DNA of 64,000 nt. Origin: Pseudomonas jessenii (GTDB lineage Bacteria; Pseudomonadota; Gammaproteobacteria; Pseudomonadales; Pseudomonadaceae). Below are positions 18,068-29,094 of the stretch, in pieces. The notes under the pieces are model-generated. The model saw only the letters and a program-made list of their open reading frames with translations, was not told where the DNA came from and did no database searches. The position numbers were made by a program, and so were the translations under genes. The number at the start of each line of letters is the position of its first letter. Positions within the stretch are counted from its first letter, which is position 1. The stretch is from assembly GCF_002236115.1 (NCBI RefSeq), contig NZ_NIWT01000003.1, positions 558,001 to 622,000 of the forward strand. Reading direction: 5' to 3'.

Positions 18068-19701
18068 TTCGACACCGCCTGCATCCACTGGGTCTGGTCG
18101 ATTTCAATCAGGGTCGGGCCCTGGCGATCGGTAGCCACCCGCAATGCGCCGCGCAATTGCTCGACACTGCTGACCGCTTCGGCGGCGCAACCCAATGCCT
18201 TGGCCACACCGATGAAGTCCGGGGTGTAGATATCCACGCCCACCGGCTCGATGGCGCGGTTGACCATGTATTTCTTGATCTCTTCGTAGCCCTGGTTATT
18301 CCACAGCAGCACGATGACCGGGGTGCGCGCTTCAACGGCACTGGCCAGTTCCGGCAAGGTGAACTGCAGGCCACCGTCGCCGATCAGGCACACCACCGGA
18401 GGACGCGCGCCACCTTCGATGCGGCCACCCAGCCAGGCGCCAATCGCCGCCGGCAAGGCGTAGCCGAGGGTGCCGTAACCGGTGGACGAGTTGAACCAGC
18501 GACGCGGACGCTCCGGGTTGAACGTCAGGTTGCCGGTGTACACCGGCTGGGTCGAATCGCCGACGAACACCGCGTCCGGCAGTTCCTGCAGCACGGTTTC
18601 GAGGAAGCGGGTCTGGGCCAGGGTCGGTGCGTCCCAGGTTGCGGCCAGGTCTTCACGCAGACGGGCGGCACGTACTTGTCCCCAATCGTTGCGACGCTCG
18701 GCCAGGGATTTGTGCGACAGGGCACTGAGCAAAGCCTGGGCGGCGTTGCGCGAGTCGGCCACCAGCGCCACGTGCGGCGGGTAGTTGCGCACGGTCTGGT
18801 CCGGGTCGATATCGACGCGCAGCAGCTTGCCAGGAATTTCGAAGCCACCGGCGAAGGTCACGTCGTAGTCGGTCTCGGCCAGTTCAGTGCCGATGGCCAG
18901 TACCACGTCGGCCTCGGCGACCAGCGCTCGGGTGGCGACCAGGCTCTGAGTCGAGCCGATCAGCAGCGGGTGGCCGGAGGCGAGCATGCCCTTGGCATTG
19001 ATGGTCAGGGCGACCGGCGCGTCCAGCAGTTCAGCCAGCTCAGTCAGCTCGACGGCCGCGTCGATGGCGCCGCCACCGGCGAGAATCAGCGGACGCTTGG
19101 CGCCGGCCAGCAATTCGGCCATGCGCGACACGGCGCTCGGCGAAGCACCGGCGCGGTCGATATTGACCGGCAGGCTGGCGAGCAAGTCGTCGGCTTCTTC
19201 AACCAGAACATCCAGCGGAATTTCGATGTGCACCGGACGCGGACGGCCAGCCTGGAACAGTGCAAAGGCGCGAGCCAGCACACCCGGCAATTCCGACGCC
19301 GACATCAGGGTGTGGGAGAACGCCGCGACACCGGCACACAGTGCGCCCTGGTTCGGCAGTTCATGCAGCTTGCCGCGACCGCCGCCCAACTGGCTGCGCG
19401 ATTGCACGCTGGAGATCACCAGCATCGGGATCGAATCGGCGTAGGCCTGGCCCATGGCGGTGGTGATGTTGGTCATGCCAGGGCCGGTGATGATGAAGCA
19501 CACACCCGGTTTGCCGCTGGTGCGGGCGTAGCCGTCGGCCATGAAGCCGGCGCCCTGTTCATGGCGCGGCGTGACGTGGTTGATGCTCGAACGGGCCAGC
19601 CCGCGATACAGCTCCACGGTATGTACCCCTGGAATGCCGAACACCTGCTCGACCCCGTAGTTTTCGAGTAACTTGACCAATACTTCGCCGCACGTCGCCA
19701 T
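18064..19701 (-). CDS. aruI: ThDP-dependent 2-keto-acid decarboxylase, 5-guanidino-2-oxopentanoate decarboxylase-like
   Basis: 545 aa from ATG 19701 with AGGGCA upstream; the frame is open to 19782. The three ThDP-enzyme domains are visible. The N-terminal Pyr domain has the activating Glu in PRHEQGAGFMADGYAR, the central domain lies at ~190-330, and the PP domain has GDGG ... NN. Acetolactate synthases look similar, but there is no small-subunit gene and the partner is an aldehyde dehydrogenase, which favours a decarboxylase. Pseudomonas proteins of this kind are annotated as AruI (2-ketoarginine decarboxylase); benzoylformate-type activity cannot be excluded. Confidence 0.7.
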   Translation of the reverse strand: MATCGEVLVKLLENYGVEQVFGIPGVHTVELYRGLARSSINHVTPRHEQGAGFMADGYARTSGKPGVCFIITGPGMTNITTAMGQAYADSIPMLVISSVQSRSQLGGGRGKLHELPNQGALCAGVAAFSHTLMSASELPGVLARAFALFQAGRPRPVHIEIPLDVLVEEADDLLASLPVNIDRAGASPSAVSRMAELLAGAKRPLILAGGGAIDAAVELTELAELLDAPVALTINAKGMLASGHPLLIGSTQSLVATRALVAEADVVLAIGTELAETDYDVTFAGGFEIPGKLLRVDIDPDQTVRNYPPHVALVADSRNAAQALLSALSHKSLAERRNDWGQVRAARLREDLAATWDAPTLAQTRFLETVLQELPDAVFVGDSTQPVYTGNLTFNPERPRRWFNSSTGYGTLGYALPAAIGAWLGGRIEGGARPPVVCLIGDGGLQFTLPELASAVEARTPVIVLLWNNQGYEEIKKYMVNRAIEPVGVDIYTPDFIGVAKALGCAAEAVSSVEQLRGALRVATDRQGPTLIEIDQTQWMQAVSK

Positions 19702-19711
19702 GTCTTTGCCC

Positions 19712-19719
19712 TTTTTGTT
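19712..19719 (-). promoter_or_regulatory. Hfq/Crc-type motif before the decarboxylase gene
   Basis: Reverse-strand AACAAAAA (AANAANAA) abuts the AGGGCA ribosome site. Same arrangement as at 16328-16335. Confidence 0.5.
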
Positions 19720-19860
19720 CGTTTGAGACGCCGGGCGTGCGCTGTGTTTATGATGGATTCGCAGGCCCGGGAATGGCCTCATTGGAACGGGCGACAGGTA
19801 GCCGCAACAATGGATAAAAAGTCATACTAGCCATGTCCTCACGTCATACCTTGGATCCCA

Positions 19861-20742
19861 ATGAAACGACTGCCTCCCCTGCCGGCGCTGCACACTTTTC
19901 TGATTACCGCGCAGTGCTGCAATTTCACCCGGGCCGCCGAACAGCTGTTTATCACCCAGGGCGCGGTGAGTCGGCAGATCGCCGGTCTGGAAGATTTTCT
20001 GGGTTATGAATTGTTCATCCGTCAGGCCCGAGGCCTGGACCTGACAGCCGAAGGACGGGAATGGCTGCCGCGGGTGCAGCAGATTTTCGGCCTGATCGAC
20101 GAGGCCGTTGAACAGATCGGCGAGAAGCGTGAAACCCTGCAACTCAAGGCACCGACCTGCGTCATGCGCTGGTTGCTGCCGCGTCTGTTGCAATGGCAAA
20201 GGGAACGCCCGGACGTGCCGGTGGAACTGACCACCACGGTCAAGCACGGGGTGGATTTTCATCGCGAGCAATTCGATGCGGCGGTGATGTACGGCGCACC
20301 GCCGGATGATTCATTGATGTCGCAAAAACTCTTCGACGAACAACTCACGCCGGTGTGTTCCAGACCGATGCTCGAAGGCCCTATGCCCCTGCAAAATCCG
20401 GCCGATCTGCAACAACACCTGTTGCTGCACCCGACCCGCGATGAACGGGACTGGAAAGCCTGGTTGAAAGCCGCGGATGTGCATTTGACCAATGTCGGCA
20501 AGGGCCAGCACTTCGAAACACTGGACCTGGCGATGTCGATGGCGTCCCAGGGAACGGGTGTGGCGATTGGCGACTGGTCGCTGATCGGTGATGACCTGAA
20601 CGCCGGGCGGCTGGTCATGCCATTCGATTTGAAGGTGACAACGGGACTGGCCTATTACCTGGTGTTCCCGGAAAAACCCGGGCCTTCGCCGAAGTTGCGT
20701 GAATTGATGGGGTGGTTGGTGGAGCAGGCGCAATCGCGGTAA
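19861..20742 (+). CDS. LysR-family regulator, GcvA-like
   Basis: 293 aa. N-terminal winged helix (LPALHTFLITAQCCNFTRAAEQLFITQGAVSRQIAGLE region, residues ~8-45), then a periplasmic-binding-type effector domain. It is divergent from the decarboxylase/dehydrogenase operon across 159 bases and most likely regulates it, with the keto acid or its precursor as inducer (inferred). PMRW-like (CVMRWLLPRLL) and GVAIGDWSLI segments are typical of the GcvA group. Confidence 0.88.
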   Translation: MKRLPPLPALHTFLITAQCCNFTRAAEQLFITQGAVSRQIAGLEDFLGYELFIRQARGLDLTAEGREWLPRVQQIFGLIDEAVEQIGEKRETLQLKAPTCVMRWLLPRLLQWQRERPDVPVELTTTVKHGVDFHREQFDAAVMYGAPPDDSLMSQKLFDEQLTPVCSRPMLEGPMPLQNPADLQQHLLLHPTRDERDWKAWLKAADVHLTNVGKGQHFETLDLAMSMASQGTGVAIGDWSLIGDDLNAGRLVMPFDLKVTTGLAYYLVFPEKPGPSPKLRELMGWLVEQAQSR

Positions 20743-20768
20743 AACCGCAAAATCCTGGTGCACCACCT

Positions 20769-20872
20769 TGTGGGAGCGAGCTTGCTCGCGATGGACCTGA
20801 GAACGCCGCGGGGTATCAGGTTCCCAGCGTTATCGTTGGCGATCATCGCGAGCGAGCTCGCTCCTACAGAAG
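20769..20872. repeat. REP inverted pair
   Basis: TTGTGGGAGCGAGCTTGCTCGCGAT and ATCGCGAGCGAGCTCGCTCCTACA; the right arm has a GCGAG core in place of GCAAG. It separates convergent genes. Confidence 0.92.
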
Positions 20873-20882
20873 GTCAGTGAAC

Positions 20883-21497
20883 TCAATAACCGACGGTAAA
20901 CCGCTGTCGCGAATGCTTCGGGGCTTCCACTTCATCAAGCATCGCGATCGCATAATCGGCGAACGTGATCCAGCTGCGCCCTTCGCTGCTCACCAGCAAA
21001 TCGTCCTTGCCGATGCGGAACTTGCCCGTGCGCTCGCCCTCGACAAATTCGGCCGATGGCGACAGGAAGGTCCAGTCCAGATCCCGCTCTTCACGCAGGT
21101 TTGCGAGGAATTCGGCACCGGCGCTGGCCTCTGCCTTGTAAGCCTCAGGGAAACCTTCGCTATCGATCACTCGAGCGCCATCGGGCAATAGCAGCGAGCC
21201 CGCCCCGCCCACTACCAGCAAACGTTTAACCCCGGCTTTTTTCACCGGGCCAACGACTGCGCTGGCAGGCAGGGTCGCGAAATGTGCGGCGCTGATGACT
21301 ACGTCATGGCCCGCAATTGCAGCTTGCAACGCAGCGGCATCAAGGGCATCGACGGCCTTGCTGACCACACCTTCACGCGCGTCTATTTTCGATGTGTCGC
21401 GGGCAATGGCGGTAACGCTGTGACCGCGACGCAGGGCTTCTTCCAGCACTTGGCTACCGGCACGACCGGTGGCACCGATGATTGCGATTTTGCTCAT
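20883..21497 (-). CDS. NAD(P)-binding protein, NmrA/YwnB-like
   Basis: 204 aa from ATG 21497 (ACGTTCTCC on the opposite strand reads GGAGAACGTC before the start). Rossmann signature IAIIGATGRAGSQV at the N-terminus; no YxxxK catalytic pair, so an atypical SDR of the NAD(P)H-binding type. Members act as redox sensors or flavin/quinone reductases. It stands alone, followed by a REP pair. Confidence 0.82.
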   Translation of the reverse strand: MSKIAIIGATGRAGSQVLEEALRRGHSVTAIARDTSKIDAREGVVSKAVDALDAAALQAAIAGHDVVISAAHFATLPASAVVGPVKKAGVKRLLVVGGAGSLLLPDGARVIDSEGFPEAYKAEASAGAEFLANLREERDLDWTFLSPSAEFVEGERTGKFRIGKDDLLVSSEGRSWITFADYAIAMLDEVEAPKHSRQRFTVGY

Positions 21498-21548
21498 GAC
21501 GTTCTCCAGTTGGCTTGAAAGTATCGGTATCAAATTGCGCTGACCTTT

Positions 21549-21576
21549 GTGGCGAGGGGGCTTGCCCCCTCGCCAC
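21549..21576. terminator. Perfect hairpin, minimal GTGGCGAGGGGGC repeat / possible terminator
   Basis: GTGGCGAGGGGGC-TT-GCCCCCTCGCCAC is a 13-bp stem with a two-base spacer, downstream of the MBL-fold gene and upstream of the NmrA-type gene. There is no T run, so terminator activity is uncertain. The same arms bound the long repeats at 1845-2002 and 28939-29073. Confidence 0.55.
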
Positions 21577-21625
21577 AGGTAATCAATTTCATCTCAAAAC
21601 TTGCTTCAGCTTCATGTGCTTCCGG

Positions 21626-22501
21626 TTACCACTTCATCTCGCCCTTGGCGACCTTGGCACTCAGCTCCAGGGAGCTTTCATCGCCCAGGGTCGGGAAGCG
21701 TTTTTTCATCGCGGCGATCAGCGCGGCAGCATCCTTGGCCTTGGCGGTTTCTTCGTCGAAGGCCTTGATGTAGGCGGCGGTGAACTGCACGGCCGTCAGT
21801 GAACGATCGCTCTCGCCAAGGTAATGACCAGGCACCACGGTCTGCGGTTTCAGGGTTTCAATGGCATGCAGCGTAGTCAGCCAATCGGCATGGGACTGCG
21901 GAGTTTGCGTGTCAGCCATCCAGACGTGGATGTTTTGCGCCACCACGACACCACCAACCACGGCCTTGATCGATGGAATCCACACAAAGCTGCGATCCGG
22001 CTGCGGGCCCTCAAGACCCACCACCTGCAACTTCTGCCCTTCGAGGATCAGGCTGTCACCCTTGAGCACGTCCGGCACGATGGTTTTTACAGGCACGTCG
22101 GCCCCCATTTTCGGGCCCCAGAATGCCAGTTTGCCGTCGACGGTGTGCTTGATGTGGTCGACGGTTGGCTGCGAGGCGAGGACCTTGGCCTTGGGGAATG
22201 CGGCCGTCAGGGTATCGAGGCCGAAGTAGTAGTCCGGGTCACCGTGGCTGATGTAGATGGTGGTCAACTGCTTGCCGCTGGCGCGGATTTTTTCCACTAC
22301 CTGTTCGGCCTGGGATTTGCCGAATTGCGCATCCACCAGGATCGCTTCTTTCTCGCCACTGACCAGCACCGAGGTCACCGGGAAGATGGCTTTTTCGCCG
22401 GGGTTGTAGACATCCAGCGTCAGGGTCGAGGCGCTGGCGTGGGCGGCAAAACCGAAGGTGGTGGCCAGCAAAACTCGCTTAAGTGAGGTGAAACCGATCA
22501 T
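21626..22501 (-). CDS. Secreted MBL-fold protein with altered metal motif
   Basis: 291 aa with a signal peptide ending near HASA (residues 1-~24); GGAGCAACAG precedes the ATG. The metallo-beta-lactamase fold is recognisable (VLVSGEKEAILVDAQFG, then YISHGDPDYYFG, later PGHYLGE). The usual HxHxDH zinc motif reads H86-G-D88-P-D90-Y91, so two metal-binding histidines are replaced by Asp and Tyr. The enzyme may bind metal differently or have lost hydrolase activity. The substrate is unknown. A LysR regulator is divergent, across a gap holding a REP pair. Confidence 0.8.
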   Translation of the reverse strand: MIGFTSLKRVLLATTFGFAAHASASTLTLDVYNPGEKAIFPVTSVLVSGEKEAILVDAQFGKSQAEQVVEKIRASGKQLTTIYISHGDPDYYFGLDTLTAAFPKAKVLASQPTVDHIKHTVDGKLAFWGPKMGADVPVKTIVPDVLKGDSLILEGQKLQVVGLEGPQPDRSFVWIPSIKAVVGGVVVAQNIHVWMADTQTPQSHADWLTTLHAIETLKPQTVVPGHYLGESDRSLTAVQFTAAYIKAFDEETAKAKDAAALIAAMKKRFPTLGDESSLELSAKVAKGEMKW

Positions 22502-22540
22502 CTGTTGCTCCGTGATCCCGATGCCATGTTTGGCGATGCC

Positions 22541-22642
22541 TTTTGTAGGAGCGAGCCTGCTCGCGATGGACTTGAAGGCGCCGCGTATAACCGGTATCCC
22601 GCGTTATCGTTAACGACCATCGCGAGCAAGCTCGCTCCTACA
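22541..22642. repeat. REP inverted pair in a divergent promoter region
   Basis: GTAGGAGCGAGCCTGCTCGCGAT faces ATCGCGAGCAAGCTCGCTCCTACA around CGTTATCGTTAACGACC. It lies between the MBL-fold gene and the divergent LysR gene, an unusual site because these elements prefer gene ends. Confidence 0.92.
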
Positions 22643-22724
22643 CAGAGGAACAGAGCTTAGTTGCCTGACTCGGTACAAAAAATGCGATGCTTGAACATAG
22701 TTTGTTTCTGAAAGCGGGCAAATC

Positions 22725-23630
22725 ATGGATCGTCTTCAAGCAATGCGTGTGTTCGTCACGGTGGTCGACCTCGGCAGCCAGTCGGCCGCCGCCGATCATC
22801 TGGAGCTGTCACGGCCGGTGGTGTCGCGGTATCTGGCGGAACTGGAAGACTGGGTCGGCGCGCGCCTGATGCATCGCACCACACGCAAGTTGAGCCTTAC
22901 CGCCGCTGGCACCGAGATCCTGCCCCGCTGCCGGCAGATGCTCGATTTATCCACCGACATGCAAGCTGCCGTCAGCGAACCGGATGACGCACCCCGCGGC
23001 TTGCTGCGAATCAGCGTCAGCACCTCCTTCGGCCAGGCGCAATTGGCCGACGCCATGGCCGCCTATGTCCGACGCTACCCCGGCGTCAGCATCGACATGC
23101 AGATGCTCGACCGCACCGTGAACCTGGTGGATGAGCGCATCGACCTGGCGATCCGTACCAGCAACGACCTGGACCCGAACCTGATCGCCCGCCGCCTGAC
23201 GGTTTGCCGCTCGGTGATCTGCGCGTCCCCCGCTTACTTGCGCGAGCACCCGGTGCCGCAACGGGTCGAGGACTTGAGCCTGCACAATTGCCTGACCCAC
23301 TCCTACTTCGGCAAAAGCCTGTGGCATTTCGAACAGGACGGCGAGCAGGTTTCAGTACCGGTGCAAGGCAACATCAGCGCCAACGAGGCCAGCACACTGC
23401 TGCGCGCAACGATAGCCGGCGCCGGGGTGGCGATGCTGCCCACCTACCAGGCCGGCGTGCACATCCACAGCGGCGAGTTGATTCGCTTGCTGCCAACGGC
23501 CGAACCCCGGCAAATGAACGTGTATGCGGTGTATGCCTCGCGCAAGCACATGCCGGCGGCGTTGCGCAGCTTGCTGGATTTTCTGGTGGTGAGGTTTCCG
23601 CAAGAACCGGAATGGGACATCGGGTTGTAA
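22725..23630 (+). CDS. LysR-family regulator
   Basis: 301 aa. The start MDRLQAMRVFVTVVD is typical; the helix-turn-helix (SAAADHLELSRPVVSRYLAELE) spans ~20-40, followed by the effector domain. It belongs to the large group that usually controls a neighbouring oxidoreductase or transporter. The divergent MBL-fold gene and the NmrA-like gene behind it are the nearest candidates. Confidence 0.88.
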   Translation: MDRLQAMRVFVTVVDLGSQSAAADHLELSRPVVSRYLAELEDWVGARLMHRTTRKLSLTAAGTEILPRCRQMLDLSTDMQAAVSEPDDAPRGLLRISVSTSFGQAQLADAMAAYVRRYPGVSIDMQMLDRTVNLVDERIDLAIRTSNDLDPNLIARRLTVCRSVICASPAYLREHPVPQRVEDLSLHNCLTHSYFGKSLWHFEQDGEQVSVPVQGNISANEASTLLRATIAGAGVAMLPTYQAGVHIHSGELIRLLPTAEPRQMNVYAVYASRKHMPAALRSLLDFLVVRFPQEPEWDIGL

Positions 23631-23639
23631 ATGGAAGCC

Positions 23640-23732
23640 CTGTGGGAGCGAGCTTGCTCGCGATGGCTACCGAACATTCACCCATGATGTCGACTGATCC
23701 ACCGCTATCGCGAGCAAGCTCGCTCCCACAGG
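23640..23732. repeat. REP inverted pair
   Basis: TGTGGGAGCGAGCTTGCTCGCGAT and its inverse, with ATGATGTCGACTGATCC between them, the same spacer type as the copy at 15076-15174. Confidence 0.92.
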
Positions 23733-23832
23733 GGTGATCAGTGTTCTGAATACCGCGCTATTGCTGGTAACTCACCGGCGCTGACCTATGCTCAAAGTAA
23801 TACCGAAAGGTATTCGTTCAGAGGTCAACGCC

Positions 23833-24009
23833 ATGAACATCAGAACAAGAAGATACCTCGCGATTTTCATCACCTGTGCGGTCACGCTCGGGCTTTATGG
23901 CGCTGCGGCCTGGCGCGTCGAGCAACTGCGCAACCTGCCCCGTGAAGCCGCGAGCTGCAACTTCGAGCGCTGCATCCCCCACAACGCCACCCTCAACGCC
24001 CTCCGGTAA
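23833..24009 (+). CDS. Small single-pass membrane protein
   Basis: 58 aa from ATG 23833 with GAGGT at 23821. A basic N-terminus (NIRTRRY) is followed by a hydrophobic stretch at ~9-26, then a polar tail with two Cys (SCNFERC). A single TM helix or uncleaved signal is likely. The function is unknown. It converges on the pobR gene with a 9-base gap. Confidence 0.6.
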   Translation: MNIRTRRYLAIFITCAVTLGLYGAAAWRVEQLRNLPREAASCNFERCIPHNATLNALR

Positions 24010-24018
24010 CGAAGGGGG

Positions 24019-26290
<2,272 letters not shown>

Positions 26291-26309
26291 CTTCCTATCG
26301 ACTTACACT

Positions 26310-26329
26310 GGCGAGCATCCCCGCTCGCC
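26310..26329 (+). terminator. Weak hairpin after pobA
   Basis: GGCGAGC-ATCCCC-GCTCGCC, 7-bp stem without a T run, 20 bases after the pobA stop. It may slow polymerase or only attenuate transcription into the MFS gene. Confidence 0.35.
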
Positions 26330-26368
26330 TTGCCTCTTGCGGGTCAATCACTGCCCGCAGGTTTTCCC

Positions 26369-27886
26369 GTGACCAATCTCCATCAGCCTGAAACGCCCAA
26401 ACCGGCCATTCGCAGCGTGCTGATCGCCCTGATGCTGGCGATCTTTCTCGGTGCGTTGGACCAGACCATCGTCGCCGTTTCGATGCCGGCCATTTCCGCG
26501 CAATTCAAGGACGTCAGCCTGCTGGCCTGGGTGATTTCCGGCTACATGGTGGCCATGACCGTGGCGGTGCCGATCTACGGCAAACTGGGCGACTTGTACG
26601 GGCGGCGCAAGCTGATGCTGTTCGGCATGGGCCTGTTCACCCTGGCGTCGGTGTTCTGCGGCATGGCACAGAGCATGGAACAACTGGTACTGGCGCGAAT
26701 CTTCCAGGGCATCGGGGCCGGCGGGATGATTTCGGTGAGCCAGGCGATCATCGGTGACATCGTGCCGCCACGGGAGCGCGGCCGGTATCAGGGCTATTTC
26801 AGCAGCATGTATGCAGTGGCCAGCGTGGCCGGCCCGGTGCTCGGCGGTTACATGACCGAATACCTGTCCTGGCGCTGGGTGTTCCTGATCAACCTGCCAC
26901 TGGGCCTGGGCGCCTGGCTGGTCGCCTATCGCACGCTGGTGGGCCTGCCGATTCCGCAACGCAAACCGATCATCGACTACCTGGGCACCGTGCTGATGAT
27001 CATCGGGCTGACAGCATTGTTGCTGGGCATCACCCAGGTCGGCCAGGGCCATTCGTGGCGCAGTGCCGAGGTGCTGGCGCTGCTCGCTTGTGCGGTGCTG
27101 GTGCTGGGGCTGTTCGTCGTCCACGAGCGACGGGCGCGAGAACCGTTGTTGCCCATGCATCTGTTCGCCAACCGCAATGCGATCCTGTGCTGGTGCACGA
27201 TTTTCTTCACCAGTTTCCAAGCCATCTCGCTGATTGTGTTGATGCCGCTGCGCTTTCAGAGCGTCACCGGCGCCGGTGCCGACAGCGCCGCCCTGCACTT
27301 GCTGCCCCTGGCCATGGGTTTGCCGATTGGCGCGTATTTCGCAGGCCGCCGCACCTCGGTCACCGGACGCTACAAACCGATGATCCTTACCGGTGCGGCG
27401 CTGATGCCTGTCTCGATTATCGGCATGGCGTTCAGCCCGCCGCAGGCGTTCGTTGTGAGCAGTCTGTTCATGCTGCTCTGCGGGATATCCTCGGGCATGC
27501 AGTTCCCGACGTCATTGGTCGGCACGCAGAGCTCGGTGGACCAGCAGGACATCGGTGTAGCCACCAGCACCACCAACCTGTTCCGTTCGCTGGGTGGTGC
27601 CGTGGGTGTGGCGTTGATGTCGGCGCTGCTGTTGGCGTTGTTGCAGGATTCGAGTTTCGCGCACCTGGCCGGTTCGTCGCTGATTGCCGAAGGCAGCTCG
27701 GGGAATGTGTTGCTGGACGGTTTGAATGCCGCGCCGGGTGACGCGCAGAACACCCTGCGTGCCGAATTGTTACTGACGTTCCGGCATTTGCTGACGGTCA
27801 GCGCGGCCGTTTCATTGCTTGGGCTGGCGGCGGCGATTGCCATGCCGAACATGTTGTTGCGCGGGCGCGAGGACAAGGTTCGGTAG
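26369..27886 (+). CDS. MFS transporter, DHA2 (14-TM) drug/aromatic efflux type
   Basis: 505 aa from GTG 26369; a TTG at 26330 also starts the frame. Fourteen hydrophobic segments. The DHA2 signatures are present: LDQTIVAVSMPAI in TM1, GKLGDLYGRRKLM in the loop, PRERGRYQGYFSS and GPVLGGYMTEYLSWRWVFLINLP. This family exports drugs or organic acids with proton antiport. Because it follows pobA on the same strand, it may be co-expressed and export an aromatic intermediate. It does not resemble the 12-TM importer PcaK. Confidence 0.82.
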   Translation: MTNLHQPETPKPAIRSVLIALMLAIFLGALDQTIVAVSMPAISAQFKDVSLLAWVISGYMVAMTVAVPIYGKLGDLYGRRKLMLFGMGLFTLASVFCGMAQSMEQLVLARIFQGIGAGGMISVSQAIIGDIVPPRERGRYQGYFSSMYAVASVAGPVLGGYMTEYLSWRWVFLINLPLGLGAWLVAYRTLVGLPIPQRKPIIDYLGTVLMIIGLTALLLGITQVGQGHSWRSAEVLALLACAVLVLGLFVVHERRAREPLLPMHLFANRNAILCWCTIFFTSFQAISLIVLMPLRFQSVTGAGADSAALHLLPLAMGLPIGAYFAGRRTSVTGRYKPMILTGAALMPVSIIGMAFSPPQAFVVSSLFMLLCGISSGMQFPTSLVGTQSSVDQQDIGVATSTTNLFRSLGGAVGVALMSALLLALLQDSSFAHLAGSSLIAEGSSGNVLLDGLNAAPGDAQNTLRAELLLTFRHLLTVSAAVSLLGLAAAIAMPNMLLRGREDKVR

Positions 27887-27891
27887 ATATC

Positions 27892-27992
27892 TGCAGGAGC
27901 GAGCTTGCTCGCGAAAAAATCCAAGGGCGCCGCTGGGCATCTGGTTTACGCGTTATCGTTTACGACCTTCGCGAGCAAGCTCGCTCCTACAT
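27892..27992. repeat. REP inverted pair
   Basis: CAGGAGCGAGCTTGCTCGCGAA faces TTCGCGAGCAAGCTCGCTCCTACA around GTTATCGTTTACGACC, directly after the MFS stop codon. Confidence 0.92.
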
Positions 27993-28003
27993 CGCGAAGG
28001 CTA

Positions 28004-28852
28004 TCAAGGGCTGTAATACCCGACAGCCACCAGAAAATGTCCGACCTTCTTCAGGTAGGCATGCTTGTTCTCGACTTTGCCCGTCACCGGGTTTTTCCAG
28101 CGGTATTCGTATTCGCCGTAATCCTGCTGGCCCATCAACGCCAGAATCGGCTCGCCCACCGGTTTGCCTTCCGGGTCCACGATCTTGCTGAAGTCGGTAT
28201 TGATCAGCCGCAGGTTGGTGCCGTGGGCCACGTAACGCTGGGTATCCAGGTCGACGACAAACACATACAGGTCATCCTGCAGGTAGCCGCCCTTGAGGGA
28301 ATTGATCGCCGTCAGGGTGCCCTTTTCGTCCTTGGCCAGATCGGTTGCCGCTTTGTTCAACAAGGCCATGGCCTGTTCGGCGGAGGCCCGTGGCAGGTAA
28401 TAACCGACCGCCAGAATCCGCTGCCCAACGCGCTGGTAGTAGACATGCTTGCGCTCGACCTTGCCGTCATTCCAGTTCTGCCAGCGATATTCCGCCTGCT
28501 GAATGCCATTGCCTTCCGGCACTTTCAGGGCGTCCTTGAAAGCTTTCTGCAGATCCGGCCCGAGCACTTGCGACACGTCCCGGCCAATCAGCGCCGACGA
28601 CGGCCCGCCACTGGCGAGCATCACGCCCTTGGTGTCGAGCACGAAGACATAACGGTCCTTGTCGACAAACTCACCCTGGCGGCTGAATGCCGCCAGCGCC
28701 TTGTCGCCATTCTGGTGGTAGTAGGCCAGGGCTTTTTCCAGTAGGGCAATGGCCGCCTTGCTGTCGTCCTTTTCCGTCCCGGCGGCTTGCGCCTGGCCCA
28801 GGCACAACAAAAACATGCCGCACAGCAAGGTAAACCTATGCAGAAACCCCAT
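28004..28852 (-). CDS. Periplasmic protein with two single-Cache domains
   Basis: 282 aa with a signal peptide (1-23, ending AQA). Two homologous halves can be seen. Each contains a YVFV(L/V)D strand, a Gly-rich turn and a closing block: EYRWQNWNDGKVERKHVYYQ-type in the first half and EYRWKNPVTGKVENKHAYLK-type in the second, both ending VGYY. This is the sCache_2 repeat found in receptor sensor domains, but there is no TM or output domain. It may be a free ligand-binding protein that talks to a membrane receptor. No operon partner is apparent. Confidence 0.82.
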   Translation of the reverse strand: MGFLHRFTLLCGMFLLCLGQAQAAGTEKDDSKAAIALLEKALAYYHQNGDKALAAFSRQGEFVDKDRYVFVLDTKGVMLASGGPSSALIGRDVSQVLGPDLQKAFKDALKVPEGNGIQQAEYRWQNWNDGKVERKHVYYQRVGQRILAVGYYLPRASAEQAMALLNKAATDLAKDEKGTLTAINSLKGGYLQDDLYVFVVDLDTQRYVAHGTNLRLINTDFSKIVDPEGKPVGEPILALMGQQDYGEYEYRWKNPVTGKVENKHAYLKKVGHFLVAVGYYSP

Positions 28853-28938
28853 TGCGCATCCCTCATTCCTGGTGGTGTTTCAAGAGCGTAGACGGCAATG
28901 GGATATGTACGAATATTCGCCAGAACAGGGTCATAGGC

Positions 28939-29073
28939 TTTTGTGGCGAGGGGGCTTGCCCCCGTTCGGCTGCGCAGCAGTCGTAAATCAGGCACCGCGG
29001 TTGATCTGGTGAACCGCGGCGAATGGATTTGGGGCGGCTCCGCCACCCAACGGGGGCAAGCCCCCTCGCCACA
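28939..29073. repeat. Long palindromic repeat, GTGGCGAGGGGGC class
   Basis: TTGTGGCGAGGGGGCTTGCC at the left end and its complement at the right end, with internal pairing (CACCGCGGTT/AACCGCGGC, GCGGCTCCGCC). Second full copy after 1845-2002. It occupies most of the gap 28853-29094. Confidence 0.8.
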
Positions 29074-29094
29074 AAATGCTCACAGAGCAGTCGA

